From: Marchantia polymorpha subsp. ruderalis
Taxonomy: Eukaryota; Streptophyta; Marchantiopsida; Marchantiales; Marchantiaceae
DNA: 64,000 nt
Direction of reading: 5' to 3'
NCBI GenBank assembly: GCA_037833965.1
Contig: AP031356.1
Location: 16,576,501-16,640,500, forward strand
Shown here: piece by piece, positions 1-13,900 of the stretch
How positions within the stretch are numbered: the first letter of the stretch is position 1
How the letters are laid out: each line of letters begins with the position of its first letter
Made by a program: the position numbers and the translations under genes
Notes under the pieces: generated by a model
Told to the model about the DNA's origin: nothing
What the model saw: only the letters and a program-made list of their open reading frames with translations
Database searches by the model: none

Positions 1-2978
1 AACTACGGATGTGGGGGTTGAGAGTTCAAACCCTTTCCATCAGATTGTACTAAGAGAATACGTCTGAAAGATAGAATACTGAAGAGTGACGGTAAAGCAG
101 ACCATTCATTCTAAAGCTGGTCGAGAAGACTTATTACCTAAATGCAACAATGAAAGTAGAAGAGAGACTGCGTTGAAAATTCTACACTTCGTTTTCTCTA
201 CTACCTACTACTACCCACAAAAACTGTCTGCGTAGGTTGCAGATCTCGAATCTGTTCATATTTGGATAGTGATCCGACCGTCAATATTAAGCAGTTACAT
301 CGTTTGCTGTCGTGAGGACCGCGATCAGGTGAATGATACTGACTGCGTGTCTGGCACGTGCATTACCCGAGAGCTTCACAAATATGAAGAAGCAGACATT
401 GGAAAAGCAATATGCATAGCCCACACTGGAGGAGGACTATAGCGTCAGTTAGTTGTCCGCAAGTAAGCTAGAAATGTAGCAGTCAGAACAATCTCAAATC
501 ATAGAAGGCGTGCCTGTACTCGGTCGCTGATCATGAACGTACAATGCCATGAGACTTGTGCAGAATTCAGAAAAGAAAGAAATGAACAGAAAACCAAATA
601 TGGATTCAGCTGACCTGCAATGATTGAACAGCCATGATTCTCGCTTCTTCTGGTGCAACTAGTGAATCGGGTCTTCGTCTCCTTATGTGGTGCCCTTTTC
701 ATCTTGTTGTCTCGTGTCATTCGTGTGCCCACAACACTCGATCCAGCGACAACAACCCAAATGATTTGAAGGGTGGTGACAAACTGCAAGACATCTTCCG
801 AGTTTCTCTGAGTACTTCTTTGGCACATCTGAGTGACCACGGTCTTTGAGCTCGGTCTGCAGGATTTGCGGAAATCACAAGTGCTAGTGGATGTATCTCC
901 ATGGCCACGAAACAGGCTTGGCCTCGAGTGCATCTAGAACTCGTCTCTGTTTTTCGATGGATGGGAAGGTGAAGCTTAATACTCTTGTGATCGCAAGTTT
1001 GACCACGTGGGTTGAAACGATCGTGGTGTCTTTTGGACCTTGTCGACTTTCTAGAATTGCATCGTACCATAAGCACAGTACAACCCTAGTACAGAAGCAA
1101 GTAAAACTGATGACTGTATTTATCATGCTGGATACTGATCGAGTGCTAGCTAACCAGCTGATTCCCAACGCTGTTGCTGTCAATGTCGATTTGGCCACGT
1201 TTCACCTTACGCTTCGTGGATCTCTGTTAGTTCGATAGTTTAAGTGTGGTTCGTTCATTTATCTGCATTTCAAAGCATGACGCCATGTTTGGCCGACGAC
1301 ACTCGTATCTGAAGTCTGTAAGCAACATTCTAACACTCTTTTCCTGAAACAAACCGAAAGACTCACGAGAAGGAGTTGTGTCATCTCGAAATTCATCACC
1401 GCAGTCAAGTGTATCAGAATCAGAGCTAGCTTCCTTTGCAACGACGGGAGTCTTAATGTAGAACGAACATCTAGCGTATGACAGAGCAAGAGTGAGATTC
1501 GCACACGTCTGATATTCATGTCCAGATCCAGTAAGTGAGTTGACTTGTATAATCCCACTGCTAACCACACATCGAAATCGAATCATAGCGGAAAGGCAGC
1601 CAAGCAAGCAAGCAAGCATGCAGTACAAAAGCGCAGTACAAAGCCACGTACTTGCACGAGAACTTGTACAAGCGACGAAGCGAAGCCAAGAGCGACCGTT
1701 GCTACTTTAGTTAACGACACCTGACAAGTGACAACATCCGAGCTGCCTGCAGCTCCTCGACAGGACCTGAGTCGATCGTCTACCCCGTTGACTTTGTGTC
1801 ACGTCCATGGACCTCTTCATCGTTCGGAGATTCCTGGCCTCCTCCTTCAGCAGTCAGTATCACCGAAGCCATCCGTCCGTCCTCTTGCATATTACTTACA
1901 TTCACACGCGCACACTCTCTCTCTCTCTCTCTCTGTGCTGATCGGTAGTACTCCTTGATTGCCACCGGTTGACGCGGTTGTGGTCGAAGTATTTTTTTAA
2001 GTATTTCGTCCTTCAGACGCAGTAATGTAAAACCTGAATATCTCAGAATTCAGTCAAGGTATGATAATGTGACTCTAGCCCCTACCTGTCCAAGACATCA
2101 TATGTTTTTCTCTCCACCGATCCAATCCTTCTTTTTATGTTGGTGGAGTTCTAGATGAGCTTTCAGCAGCCAAGTTGAATATTATATGAAGGATATCAAT
2201 TGATAAATAGAACATTGGTTTCCAACTAATAGTAGATTCTTGACTTGCGAATCACTTATTCCAGCTGACTTTGGAAAAACTCTACGAGTTAATTGTACAA
2301 GTGCCCTATGCTTTCAATTTACAACCAAGAGATACAACACATACGACTATCTAATCCTTGCATCCGCAGATTCAAAGATGGTTTTGCACCTATTCCAGAA
2401 GGATTTTTGTAGATTTTATGAGAGTATATGTACATATTTCTCAACAAGATTCTATTTTAGGAATCTCAGTCTCCTCCAGCAGATCAATTCTTCCTTAAAT
2501 TCGCTACAAAAAGTTTATTATCGCAAATAAATTTTGTTCTATATCATTGTCTTCCAACTTTTTGTTTTCCTTCAAGTCCGCTCAACACTTCTTTACACGT
2601 TTCGTTCCTCACAACTTTTGAACTTAATCTTATTTATAGTCTTTACATACATTTTGCCATCATAACAGATTAAATATGTCACACCCTTTTGTTACACTTC
2701 CCCAATTCAATCAATACTAAGTTCAAAAAATTCATCCATGTCCTCAAATTTGATTAATCCACTATATTGCTTGCTGTTTGTCTAAAAAAATTGAACTTCA
2801 TGTAGGCTTGAATAAGATATTATCCAGTACTCAAAGAAGATCAATATGACAGATCTGTCAGTCAGAACATAATTTTCCATTTACGCAGTAGTAATCAATC
2901 CGCGAGGATGTGAACCCAAAAAGTATATAATGCGGATCGGACATTTTGCTAGCGGAGCATTAAGCTTCGGATTCCTCG
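1..2978. other. Intergenic; no supported gene
   Basis: Open frames occur on both strands between 500 and 1,960, the longest about 140 codons. Most overlap one another, and none shows a recognisable domain or a convincing chain of exons. A CT dinucleotide run lies at about 1915-1934 and a short GCAA-type repeat at about 1602-1619. From 2,000 onward the sequence becomes AT-rich and nothing further is seen. Confidence 0.5.
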
Positions 2979-3051
2979 TGGAGATGCGGGGTATCGATCC
3001 CCATGCCTCTCGCATGCTAAGCGAGCGCTCTACCATCTGAGCTACATCCCC
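2979..3051 (-). tRNA. tRNA-Ala (anticodon AGC)
   Basis: Read on the minus strand, the 73-nt sequence folds as a complete cloverleaf. The 7-bp acceptor stem GGGGATG pairs with CATCTCC (one G-T wobble) and is followed by discriminator A. The D-arm starts GCTCAGATGGTAGAGC. The anticodon stem is CTCGC/GCGAG around the loop TTAGCAT, giving AGC. The T-arm is GGGG/CCCC with loop ATCGATA, as is typical of plant tRNA-Ala. There is no intron. A T-run that could stop Pol III is not immediate. The nearest on the minus strand lies about 60 nt beyond the 3' end. Confidence 0.96.
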
Positions 3052-6000
3052 TTGATGTCCAAAAATACAGGGAAAGTAATTTATAGTTCTAAACTGATTC
3101 TTAATATTCTTTGCTTTCGTTATTTTAGATCATGAATCTGATAGGGTACGCATGATCACCCAAGGCAACCCTTGCATCTTGATTTTCTGAACGGAGCCAA
3201 GTGCTATTCGTTGCATAGATGCTGAGCTCTATGTTGAAAATGATTCAACAGCCGTCTTCTAAGGGAAATCATCACTACATAAACCGAACGGAGGTGACTC
3301 TAAACTTGTCCGACCTGATCCCCAAATCTTCGGACCACTCACTCGAACACTCCCAGTCATGAACTTATGGTCCACTTTCATTTGAAAGAGTTAGATTTTC
3401 TCCTATAATGCAGCATCAAACAATATGACTTTATGCCACGCATCTACGCAAACAAGTCATGAGAAGTACAGTTTCTAACTACTCTTTTAGTACTAACAAA
3501 AGAAGTTTCGCAATATATGATCAACAATGAATTAAAACCAGTACTAAGACGAGGTTCTTAAATGATGTGGTATATCACATTTCTTTTCATATAAATAAGT
3601 GTTTCTCATATATATGAACGCTAATAATTATGTAAAACATACTTATATTCGATATACATATGGAGTGCAAATCATCCATGATATTAAGATGAATGTGACT
3701 TTTGCAGTCTCGAAATATTTGGGTCATTTTCACAGAGGAATTATCCATATCCTCAAGATAGCAAAGACCATCATTTTGCTATGTCTACCAAAATTATGAC
3801 ATACTCATAATTGGTTCTCGATAACTCTGTCAATGTGATGATGATTTATAATTCAAAACTCTCGCAGATTCAAACAAAGTCTACAAGGATAAAGCATAAA
3901 GATCACACTTTATTAATGAGAGATATACTTAAGTTTCTGTGATGTAGTTAAAAACTCACAAAACCAATTTATTTTTTTATGGAACGCTTGTGAGATTATT
4001 GTACCAGTGCCAAATATTGATCACTCTACTTTACTGTATGTACTAATTTAGTGCACAAATCTTGGTTGTTCAATAGAAAATTGAATGGTGTTATATAGAG
4101 GAGAGCAATCAATGTAAGAGATTGAATGCTTTCAATATCTTATGTGTCCTAGTACCTATTCAAAATTGTGACGATATTGAGGCTTTCCCATGTTTCATCT
4201 TGGAAAACTGATGGGTATTCGCATTCTTTTCTTGTATTTGAGTGTGTCATCCTCTTCGTTTTGGCTATGCACTGTCAACTCCTCCGCCACATGAAATGTG
4301 CAAGCAAGCGTCGTCGGTAAGGCTATAAAGTACCATAATTTGTTTTGAAGACGTGACGCGTGCATGTGTACCACGTTCAGTATGCCTACAGGTCATAGTA
4401 TACCTGGACGTTTTTGCCTACAAATTAGGTACCGTAGTATAACGCAGTACAGTCCAACCTGGCCATGTACTCTCACTCGGGGTCACATGCACGGCATATA
4501 AAGTTAATTATATAAGGAATTTCAAATTTTCTGTGGCTTAAAGATTTCGCTTACCCACGTGGAGCAGAGAAAAAGAATCTGAAACTTCTGTTATAAGCAT
4601 GTTCTTTGAAGGTCTTTCACGTTCTTCTATGCTCAGCCTGTCAAATAGATAGCATTTTCTTATAGACGATAAGATTCAGCTGATGAGGAAATGCGATATA
4701 TTTATTTTTTAGCAGCTACAAGTCGGACTGGTCCTTCAACTAATGCAAAATCTGAACTAATTAATATTGCCCTGTGTATTTGCAGGGCTCACGATGAGCT
4801 ATAGTTCTTCAGAGATTTCTCATTTGGAGAAATCGTTCACTTTGCCTGGTTCGACTGTAGTCCTCCAAACTTTCCACATCCTTGACCCAGTACCTTCGTA
4901 ATCTGGAATATATGGGAGTGTGACGTGCTGTACGCTGTGACAGCCGAGAAGAATTTCTCGGACGTGGTGGGAGGAAGAGGCGGGAGAGAGAAGTACAATC
5001 ATGATATATACGTTTGTAGTACCGAGTACTTTCGCGTGAAACTTCGAGAGTCGATACCGTGATCATAACACTGTCACCCTTAGGGAGAGCAACTACCTCG
5101 ACCCCTCGGCCATAGCTTCTGCCAGTTGTAGTCGGGCGGCTTGCAAGCCTACTGAGATCTGTTCACATTGTCATCACACCTCAGAAAAAAGCAAGCCCAG
5201 ACCTTGAAGAGTTCGACCCATTTGCTCCTAGAATACAGAACCGCATATTGATTGATTCATTCATTTTCATGAGCCCAAGGCATGACTTTGATTATCAGAA
5301 ACCGTTCAGGCTTGTGTTCATTCACTGATTTCAGACCTCGATTGCTCCAGAGAGTTTCTAGGAATAATCGACACCGTCATACCTTCAGTTTAAGCAGTGG
5401 AGAAGCCGGAGTATCTGTTGACGGTGAGCGGGATCTTCACTATGATTTCACAGTCACTGTGGCCAGAACGACGAGGTCACACGAATTATCCAATATGACT
5501 AAGTTTAGGATGCTTCGCTCGACGACAGGAGCCGATTCAAGAAGCCGGCTATGACCGAAATCTTTGAACATGTGCGGGGCTCATGGAGCCATAACCTCTC
5601 TATCCAAAGCAGACTATATTTACGCTTACTGTGCCTACAACTCGATGAAGCAATGAACAAATTGTAAGTACCATCTGAATGAAGTATGAATCTGAAATTC
5701 AGATGTTTACTGGAACATTCTACTGGAGCGAACTGGTTGACTTTCAGAAATCCATACTTTAATGGAGCCATCTTGTCGTCTCATCTCGACATGGAGAACG
5801 GAGCTGCTGATGCTGTTCGAGATCAAACAAAGCATGCGGAGAGGACTGCGAAACTGCGCTCCCTCAGTTCAGTCCAGAGGACGTCGTCTGCGATGGAACT
5901 GCATGGCCAGTCGTCTGAAAATATCCCCGCTATCCCCAACATCGTCCCTCCCGATCGGCATCCGCAGGCAGCCCCAAGAACTCTGCAGTAAAGGCTTCAG

Positions 6001-6415
6001 CGAAGCCCGGAAAACGTCAAACGCACAAACAGTGCGAACCCCTTTTGGGCCGAAAGAGAGTTGACGTTTTGCAAACCTCAAAGGCCATGTCTCAGATAGC
6101 GTAAGCTGAAGCCGGATGATTGGGAATCGTACTCCGAAGTCCGAACACAAGTTGCCAACAACTGCAGCCTCTGTTTCTCGAGTACTTGCGATTGTACTAG
6201 GAAGTGTACTGATGATTGAGCCTCAGCATGCAAACAAAACACGGACATATTTCTGAATATGCACCCTGCACCGAAAACGAGCAGCAGCTGCCGCTGCAAT
6301 CCGCTGACCTGTGAATCAAGGGGTTAAAGCCTGAAGATCTTACTTTAGTATTAAAGCGCAAGATGACAAAAATAGTCCACCCTGAATGAATTCTTAACAA
6401 TAAAACGACACAATC
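3052..6415. other. Intergenic; no supported gene
   Basis: The left part, to about 4,800, is AT-rich with frequent stops. The right part, 4,800-6,415, is more balanced in composition and has several overlapping frames of 60-100 codons, including frames at 5282-5554 and 5686-5991. None has a recognisable motif. The right part probably holds upstream regulatory DNA of the reductase gene or exons of an unrecognised divergent gene. Confidence 0.4.
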
Positions 6416-6700
6416 TCAGTGAACAAGCGGCGAATCAGGAGACACGGGGCTCACAGAGGCTCCGCAGTCTTCTGCCGACTCCATGGCGGAGGCCACTGTA
6501 CTTTCGACGTACTTTTGCAGTACACTGAGCTGAGATCCGCGAAACTCCTTTGGCAACGCGAACGCTGGTAGGGGAGTACGAGATTGGAGCCACGGCCTGG
6601 CGATCGGTGACAGAAGGATGATGGCTACAGAATTTGACGGCACATCTCGTCTGGGCAAGAGAGGTGTGGATCTATGCTCGGTGATTGACCGACCGCTCAT
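6416..6700 (-). CDS. Possible exon of an unrecognised divergent gene
   Basis: I do not recognise this protein. On the minus strand an ATG at 6700 opens a 94-codon frame to the stop at 6416. It encodes two arginines (RRD), then a hydrophobic stretch (SNSVAIILLSPIA), then PAFA before LPKEF, and then a polar, possibly helical segment. That order resembles a plastid or lumen targeting region. A donor-like GTGAGC lies at 6449-6454, so the true exon may end at 6455 and continue downstream. A TAA lies nine bases above a longer TTG-initiated version of the frame. The 5' neighbour on the other strand is the ferric reductase, head to head. The frame could equally be chance coding potential in GC-richer promoter DNA. 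Confidence 0.22.
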   Translation of the reverse strand: MSGRSITEHRSTPLLPRRDVPSNSVAIILLSPIARPWLQSRTPLPAFALPKEFRGSQLSVLQKYVESTVASAMESAEDCGASVSPVSPDSPLVH

Positions 6701-6866
6701 AGATCTGGAGGCTGTAGCGGCTGGTGGAAGCGAGCTACAGGAGCTAAACGCTGCTGCTGTGGGCGAGCGAAGATTCAAGCGGGCTTATTCTATTCAATCC
6801 AAGATAGTGTCTGGCCGTGGCCCCACGTGAGGAGGAGGTCAGAAGGTGTGATTCGGGCGCAGGCCC

Positions 6867-6873
6867 TATAAAA
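6867..6873 (+). promoter_or_regulatory. TATA box of the ferric reductase gene
   Basis: The sequence CCTATAAAAGCC is a textbook TATA box. It lies about 215 bp upstream of the assigned start codon at 7082. It predicts transcription starting near 6898-6905 and a 5' leader of about 180 nt. The position is inferred from the motif alone. Confidence 0.6.
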
Positions 6874-7081
6874 GCCTCGTAAAGCTCAGATACCAATGTC
6901 CAAGTCTGCCAAGCACAATCTGCCTACCACCAGTCTAGGCCTGCAGCTCTGGCAAGATTCACAAGGGAGGCGGGAGCCGGCGGAATGGAGTCATAGGGCT
7001 TCATAAGCTCATCATCGTGAAGATTTTGATTTGAAAAATTCGGTGATAACACTTGGAAGTTGGCTTCTGACATCCGCAGCC

Positions 7082-10000
7082 ATGGCGTTCGTTGCCAAGA
7101 CTGCAGTTCTCATCCTCTTGTGGGGACTGTTTCTGTTCTGGACAATCGAATGGCTCATCTTTCCCACGGAGCCAGGAATGGAGTACAAGGCGGGTGCCAT
7201 TAAGGACACTCAGTCAGATTTCTTGGACTTGAATGGTACGAGAGCAAGAGAGACCGACAGGAAGACACCTGAATGTTTCCGCTGCATAATTGCAGCTTGT
7301 ATCTGAGGTTCCAATACTGGGCCTGATGGGGTGAATAGCTCCAATCACAGCGTGCAATCCTAGTCTCTAGCATGCGCAGGACTATCATGAACAGCTGTGC
7401 CCGTATGACCGCTCTCTTGATTTCTTTCGTACTTTTCTTGAAGAGAGTCCGCTCAGAGTCGCCACTAATGGACAGTTGCCTCATGCAAATCGTGCAGGAC
7501 CCTACTACCTCATGTACACTCTGCCGGTGTTCCTCTTTGCGATCCTTACTCTCGTTTACTTGGAGCTTCTACGAAAGTATCCCGAGCGGTAAGCAACCCT
7601 CTCCTCATCGACCACATCGATTGTAGTATCCAAATTTTGAGATGTAGTTTTTGTTCGGTGGCCCTCGGACAACAGGCTGCCCGTCGGCAGTTCTTAAGCT
7701 AGCCAAAGTGCGCAAGTCAGAGACTCACTGCAGATCCGAATATCTCAAACTATTTACGTCTCGGGGACGTCAGACAATGGGAGTTTTGAAACTTAGAGTT
7801 TACCTCCTTGATGGCCTCACTCTTGGAAACAAGCATGGACGAGAAAAAACATGGCGAATCACGATACGCATGCACCTCACTCGTAACAGTTCTTCACGAT
7901 AGAGGAAAACGCAGTAGGAAATTTTGACTCGTTGCCAACTTGCGTATCCGAAGTCGGAGATTTCCAATCTAGTCTTCTTCTGGGAATTTCTGGCTGTGGG
8001 CAGATGTTTTAGAATTCGTGTAGATTACAGGGCTGTGGTTCACACCAAGAGCTCTCGATTGCACGATGATAATATGTTCAGAATTTGATATGTTGATTCC
8101 ACTGCTGCAGTGAGCAAAGGACCAGCGAGCTGCCAAAATGGAGTCGATTTTGGGCAAAAATTTCCAATGCTATGTGGACACAGCCTATCTTAGTGGGAAC
8201 TCCGATGGGTATTTTGACAGCAGCGGATTTGGCGTTGATCGCAGTTGTGGGCTTTGGCTTCCTTTGGTTGTTCTGCAACCAGCTGCTGCCCGCTCTTGAC
8301 CTCGTCGATCACACCGAGATGAAGAATGGAAGAGAAAGGTACTTGTTTTCCTATCGCACTCAATGACCCGGAGCATGAGAATTCGATCAATCACGCCTGA
8401 AAGTAAAATTTGAACGTCGTTCGGAAAATTCTTCCTCCTCATGGCAAATTGATATTCAGTGCATGAGAGTATTTCAGGAACTGATTCCGCTGCTGATTTT
8501 GCAGATGGATGATAAAAGTTGGAAGAGTTGGAACTTGGACTGGACGCGCGTGGTACTTGCCCATGGCCCTCTTGTTCTTCCCCATTTCCAGGGCGTCTCC
8601 AATTCTGCGACTGCTGAACATACCATTCGAGCATGCTGTTCGATACCACAGATGGCTCGGTCACCTTTCACTCTGGGTTCTGTTGACTCATTCCATCACA
8701 TTTTCTCTCCACATTTACTACACCGGGGGCGAAGTTGCGGATGGAGTGAGTAATGCTGGCCAGTGGTGCCTCCTACTCATTGGATTTATCATGTTCAGAG
8801 TTGTGAGGAATTTGTAGAGACGCATTCAGTCATGCATTGGTCTTGATAGCGTGTACATGCACTTTGTTACTCGAGAGCGAAGCAGGTGCTCAATGGTGCT
8901 GAATGGTGCCGTTCTCTTTCTCTGACCTTTTCCGTTTTCTCTGATGAATTTTATTCAGATTTTCACATGGCCGAGGTTCGGAGTGTCCAACTTGGCAGGA
9001 GTAATTTCCATGATAGCTGGAATCTTCTTGTGGGTCACCTCACTGGAAGTCGTCCGCAAGCGTTTCTTCGATGTCTTCTACGTCACTCACCATATGTATC
9101 TTCTGGTTTTCGCCTTCGCTGCCTGGCACGTCGGAGAATTCGCCTCCTTCTACTTCCTGGGCTGCGTTATGCTCTATTTCATCGACCGCTTCTTGCGCAT
9201 GATTCAGTCCCGAGACGCTGTGAGCGTTCTGTCTGCTCAGGTCCTACCCAGTGGGGTCGTCAAGCTCAAGTTCCCGAAATCTCCAAGTAAGTGAAGCAAA
9301 GCTGAAATTCATAACCAGCTGCTTGAAAGTCGATGACCAGCCAGCCAGTCGAGCGACACAGTCTACACGTGTTTGGAACTTCTTGTCATCCTCATCGGAT
9401 CTCCTCGCCCTTGCAGGTCTGACTTACAAGGCTCTAGGAATGATCTACATCAACGTACCCAGCGTTTCGCGCTTTGAATGGCACCCATTCAGCACCACAT
9501 CCAGCTCCCTGGAGAACAGCAACGACATGTCCATATGCATCAAGCCTCTCGGAGGATGGACCCGCAGCCTGTTGGACTCTCTCACCGAGTCCGAACCCTC
9601 GAAGAACAAATCTGGAGGCTGCCCCTTGCCACTCAAGCTATTCGCCGAAGGTCCCTACGGTCCCGAGAGAGACTACTTCCTCAGGTCGGTCGATTCAGCT
9701 CAATTTCATACATTGCTGTTCACTCCAATTCCAAGCTTTTGACTAAATCCTCGACACCATGGATGGACTTGAAGTCCTTCAGCGCGAATTCTAACAATTT
9801 CGGCTCGTATTGCCTTCTCCGATCGATTCAGGTACAAAACGCTGGTGCTCGTTGCTGGAGGAGTGGGAATCACTCCCTACATGGCCATCATTCGGGATTT
9901 GTTGTGCCGCTACCGGATGGGGCAGGAAGGAATTCCCGAGAACGTGGAGCTCATCTGGTGCGTGCCCAGGAGGACCGATCTCGCCACGCTCAAGGACGTA

Positions 10001-10936
10001 GCGCCGACGCAGATGTACCCGGAATTCGGAAACTCGAAGCTCAACATCGTAATCAGGACATTTGTGACGAGGGAGGGCGGGGACGGCAAGGACGAGGGCA
10101 AAGCTGCGGGCCTGGCGGTGGGAGTGCCCGTGGGCTCGGAGGAGATGCTGTTCACGGCCGCCGACCAGCAGCCGAGGCGCGAGGTGGCGCACATCGGGCA
10201 GAGCAATCTGTGGCAGGCTGCGGTGATCGCCGCTGCCACCACGGGCTTCATCATAGTCTACGGCATTTTCCACATCGCCGTGGTGCGGCCCAACAACCAT
10301 AGCTCGGCCCCTTTCTTCTTCGAGCACGGCAGCAGCCACGCCTCCGACGGGCCCCAGGGCAAAGCCTTCTCCACCGCCGCAGCCGTCACGATTCTCTTCC
10401 TCTGCATGCTTCTGGGCGTCGTCGTGTTCGGCGGAGCCGTGGTGCTCATGTGGATGTGGAGCAAGCGCTCCCTCTCCAAGACCGACGCCGCTTTCATGCC
10501 ATCTCCCGATCAGGTGGCACGCCCCGGCGCAGCTGACCTCGAGGGCAACCAGACCTCGCTCCTGGACCATGCCACCATTGTCGAAGGTCCCCGTCCCAAC
10601 ATCGCAGGTAAGATCGTGCCCGGAGATTTCCCGCTCTGACAGCTTTTGGGCTGCCATTGAATGCATCCTCGTGCTCAGTTTTTCTTCTGATTTCCTATCG
10701 CCTGTTTCTTCTTTCTGGAAACAGTCAGAGTGCTGTCATTGTCTAATTCTTTCTTGCTGGGGATTTCTGCAGATCTGTTCGAGGGGATATCGGGCAAGTA
10801 CCCAGGTGAGGATTTGGGGGTGATGGTGTCCGGGCCCGAGAGTCTTCAGGATAGCGTGGCAGAAGCATGCCGCAACCGCAACTTCAAATACTGCAACACG
10901 CGCTTCCAGTTCTATTCCATCAGCTTCGATCTCTAG
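7082..10936 (+). CDS. FRO: Ferric-chelate reductase (FRO family), 8 exons
   Basis: This membrane flavocytochrome takes electrons from NAD(P)H through FAD and two haems to reduce Fe(III) chelates across the membrane. The exons are 7082-7235, 7459-7588, 8111-8338, 8505-8745, 8959-9286, 9417-9684, 9832-10607 and 10773-10936. All junctions are GT-AG in matching phase, giving 762 residues, near the usual FRO size. The start ATG sits in a strong context (GCCATGG). A transmembrane segment lies at residues 4-23. The ferric-reductase core has haem-ligand candidates H219 and H233 (spacing HX13H), then H295/H296 and H308. The FAD motif HPFS is at 383-386, a GPYG motif near 435, and the NAD(P) loop VAGGVGITP at 457-465. 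Exon 7 also encodes two hydrophobic helices inside the C-terminal half, as plant FROs have. The acceptor of exon 2 is the least certain junction. Whether it acts at the plasma membrane or in an organelle cannot be told from the sequence. Confidence 0.93.
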
Positions 10937-13900
10937 GGCGTGGAATCGGCCTCTCGTAAGGATTGGGATCTTGTCTGTACCATGCATCCGAACTGCCAAC
11001 CTACTCCGAATTCTTTGGAGGAGTTGATGAGTAATAAGAAGACGAAGATAAGTCTGAACCTGCACATACCAAATCTACAGAGCTCCAGATAGATACATGT
11101 CAATACATAGATAGAGCTTTGATTATACCACTCACTGGTAGGTAGGTAGTCAGTCAGTCAGTCAGTCAGTCAGTTCGCTCCAGAGGGCTATACACTGCAG
11201 ATATCGTTGCATCTGTATCCAAACTCGAAGGACGCATCTACAGCATGTCAGACATAGCCTCGTTAGTTCACTCAAGACCGCATAAAACCAGAAACGTGCC
11301 GCACACAGTGGCAATAATGGCGAGCCCTAGACATCCACGATGAGAGAAAGAGAGAGAGAAAACTACAAGTCGATTCGTTCGAGAATGACCTGTAGGTGAA
11401 GGAAACTCAAAAAGAATTTTCGAGCTCTCCTTTGACTCGGGAGATTTCGCTCGTAGTGCACTTGATCCGACTGATGTTCGTGCCGACTCAGCCAAGTCGA
11501 ACGTTTGTTGAGAGTTTTGCTTCTGTAAAATATTTCCAGATAATGAAGGAGTCTATCTTCTGTTGAAGTACATGCGATTAAATTTTAGTGTTTCATCATT
11601 CTGTGAATGGTGCTCAAGCTGCTGCTCGTGACCGTGCAGTGTTCTTGCATGTGATTTGGATGTTTACAAGGGGTGAATGAATTTGCACTGGCGCTTCAGT
11701 CTACTGACACCATTCACAGAATGGCATTCACTCATCCTGATGTCGGTAAGTGCATGTGGCTGGATGTTGCAAATGAGGATGTTATTGGATGTCCGCTCGA
11801 TCCGAACAGTAATGTAGCGCGATTGCTGGAAGTTTTGGTATGACCGGAAAATTGATTGGTAGATCAAACATTCCTTGTCCACCAAGAATTTCAGGAGAAA
11901 TTTCAGAATTTCAGAATTTCAGAATTTTACGAGGTTTGAGTGGTCGTTTACAGTCGTAACAGGTGAAGTGAAATAGACGACGGGTTTGTATCAAAAACTG
12001 TTACTGGAGAGCTGAGACTGTTACTCATCATGTTCCTCCAAGACAAAGATCGAGCCAGTCTCTTACTGACATTAAGTATTATCGTACGCTGCACCTCTTT
12101 ACCTTCAAGTGCCACAATGTCGTTTGCATGAGCATTATGTACAGTCTGAACGGAAGGAGTAGACTTTAAAGTCGACCAGAACTCAAATGGACCAGGACTT
12201 TGCAAATCTCCAGTGAGCTGAAAAGAGAATGGAGCGTGAAGTGCTCGCTGTCTCGGAGTACATTATCAACAAGATCTTCCCAGATACTAATATTCAACAG
12301 TGCAATTTGTCCGAGAAACTAAATCTACACCTGATCTCCATAATCCCCTCTCTCCTGATTTCATTCACTGGATCCGTCTGCTGCAGGATGATATCATAAA
12401 TGTCATGATGCCATCACCTGGTTGTAATCAACCGATGCTACCCATTTCGAACCCACAGCCCAAACCTCTATTCGATTACAATTCTGCGATAGATCTGTCA
12501 ACTACCGCAACTTTAGTTACGAATTGCTGCCTCCGACTATCCATAGATCCGTTAGAATAATGAGTTCTCATAACGACCATAGCAGCATGTGTACAGGACT
12601 CTCCCACCGCATGCTTTCCGTGGTCAAGTGATACCCAAAGAAGGATTCATCCGATCGAACATAACTTTCACACACGTCACCAAATTGTTCTCTCTGATGT
12701 CGTCGGCCCATATACCTTCCACCGTCATCGTGAGGAGAATCATGTTCCTCGACATGGTTCCCATCTCCACAGCATCTGATTCCGACTAAGCAGCCGCAGG
12801 AAAAATCTGGAGCCACGAGTACGGTTCTATTCTGTCGTGGAACCATATTCAGCCTCCGTAATGTTCCTATGATTCCTCGATGTGATCCTGAAGCTGATTT
12901 GATTTCGGATGACTGCAAAGAAAGCAGAATGGCTCTAGTGGGCCCAGCGTGAGCTCACGGAGTTCCGTCGCATCCAAGCATCTGAGCGAGCAGTATATTC
13001 CTGGAACTAGAAGTAATCATGGCAGGTCGATTTGAGTTCGTCGTGAAGAGAAAGTGATCGGAACGAACTCCTAGAAATCTTCACAGTAGTAGTTGACTCT
13101 GATACACCTCTGGCCGCCCAGAGTGGGATACTTTGGGAAAACATGTCGAGCGATCAAGCGCAGGAACCAGAATGATTCACTTGAATCTCATCAGCCCTTG
13201 AACTCCAGATGAAAAGATCATCGACCTTGCGAGCCTATCCAGAATCATGGTTCTTTTTGGTTGCGCTTCAGGTCCTAGGCTGCAAACTTCCAAACATAAT
13301 CAAGGAAATTGTTCAGAATTCCGGACAGCCCATGATTGAGGATACTGGGAAAACGAACGAACATACGAGAATAAACTTGAACAGAATGTTCCACAGTCCT
13401 TTACACACTTCAGATGAAAAGGACATCGAAGTTTCAGAAGTCATCCGAATCAATGACTGCTCTCAAGCTGCAAAGCTTGTCCTCAGCTCAGCGAAGAGTA
13501 GTGAAACATGGATGCTCTCGGAATAGCGCAGAGAAAGTCCTGCAGGACGATCCACTACGCTCAGTTGTGGAATTGTCGCCTAGTTCAGGACAGTAGTTGT
13601 ACGCTTGCACCATCCGTACAGCCGATCGCCATGTCCCTTTCTCAGGACACTTCCACACTCCCACGGCATTACAGGTACTGCTCGGTGTCGGGAAGACTTA
13701 CAGGAATGATGTGGATTTACTTCCAGTTTCTTTCAGCTCACGAGAACTGAACACATTGATGTCTAAGGTTAAGTCCAGTCACGAAGGCTCTTCAGTGGAG
13801 TACGAAATGTATATAGTATAGCTTGCATAATTCGGATACGATATGGACATGTAACTGTTATATATTTCTATTTAATAGAATGTATTGAAAATATATTTGT

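Noticed and set aside
9791-10666. Long minus-strand open frame (291 codons)
   Set aside because: It lies opposite exon 7 of the ferric reductase and is a shadow of its GC-rich third positions. It has no domain of its own.
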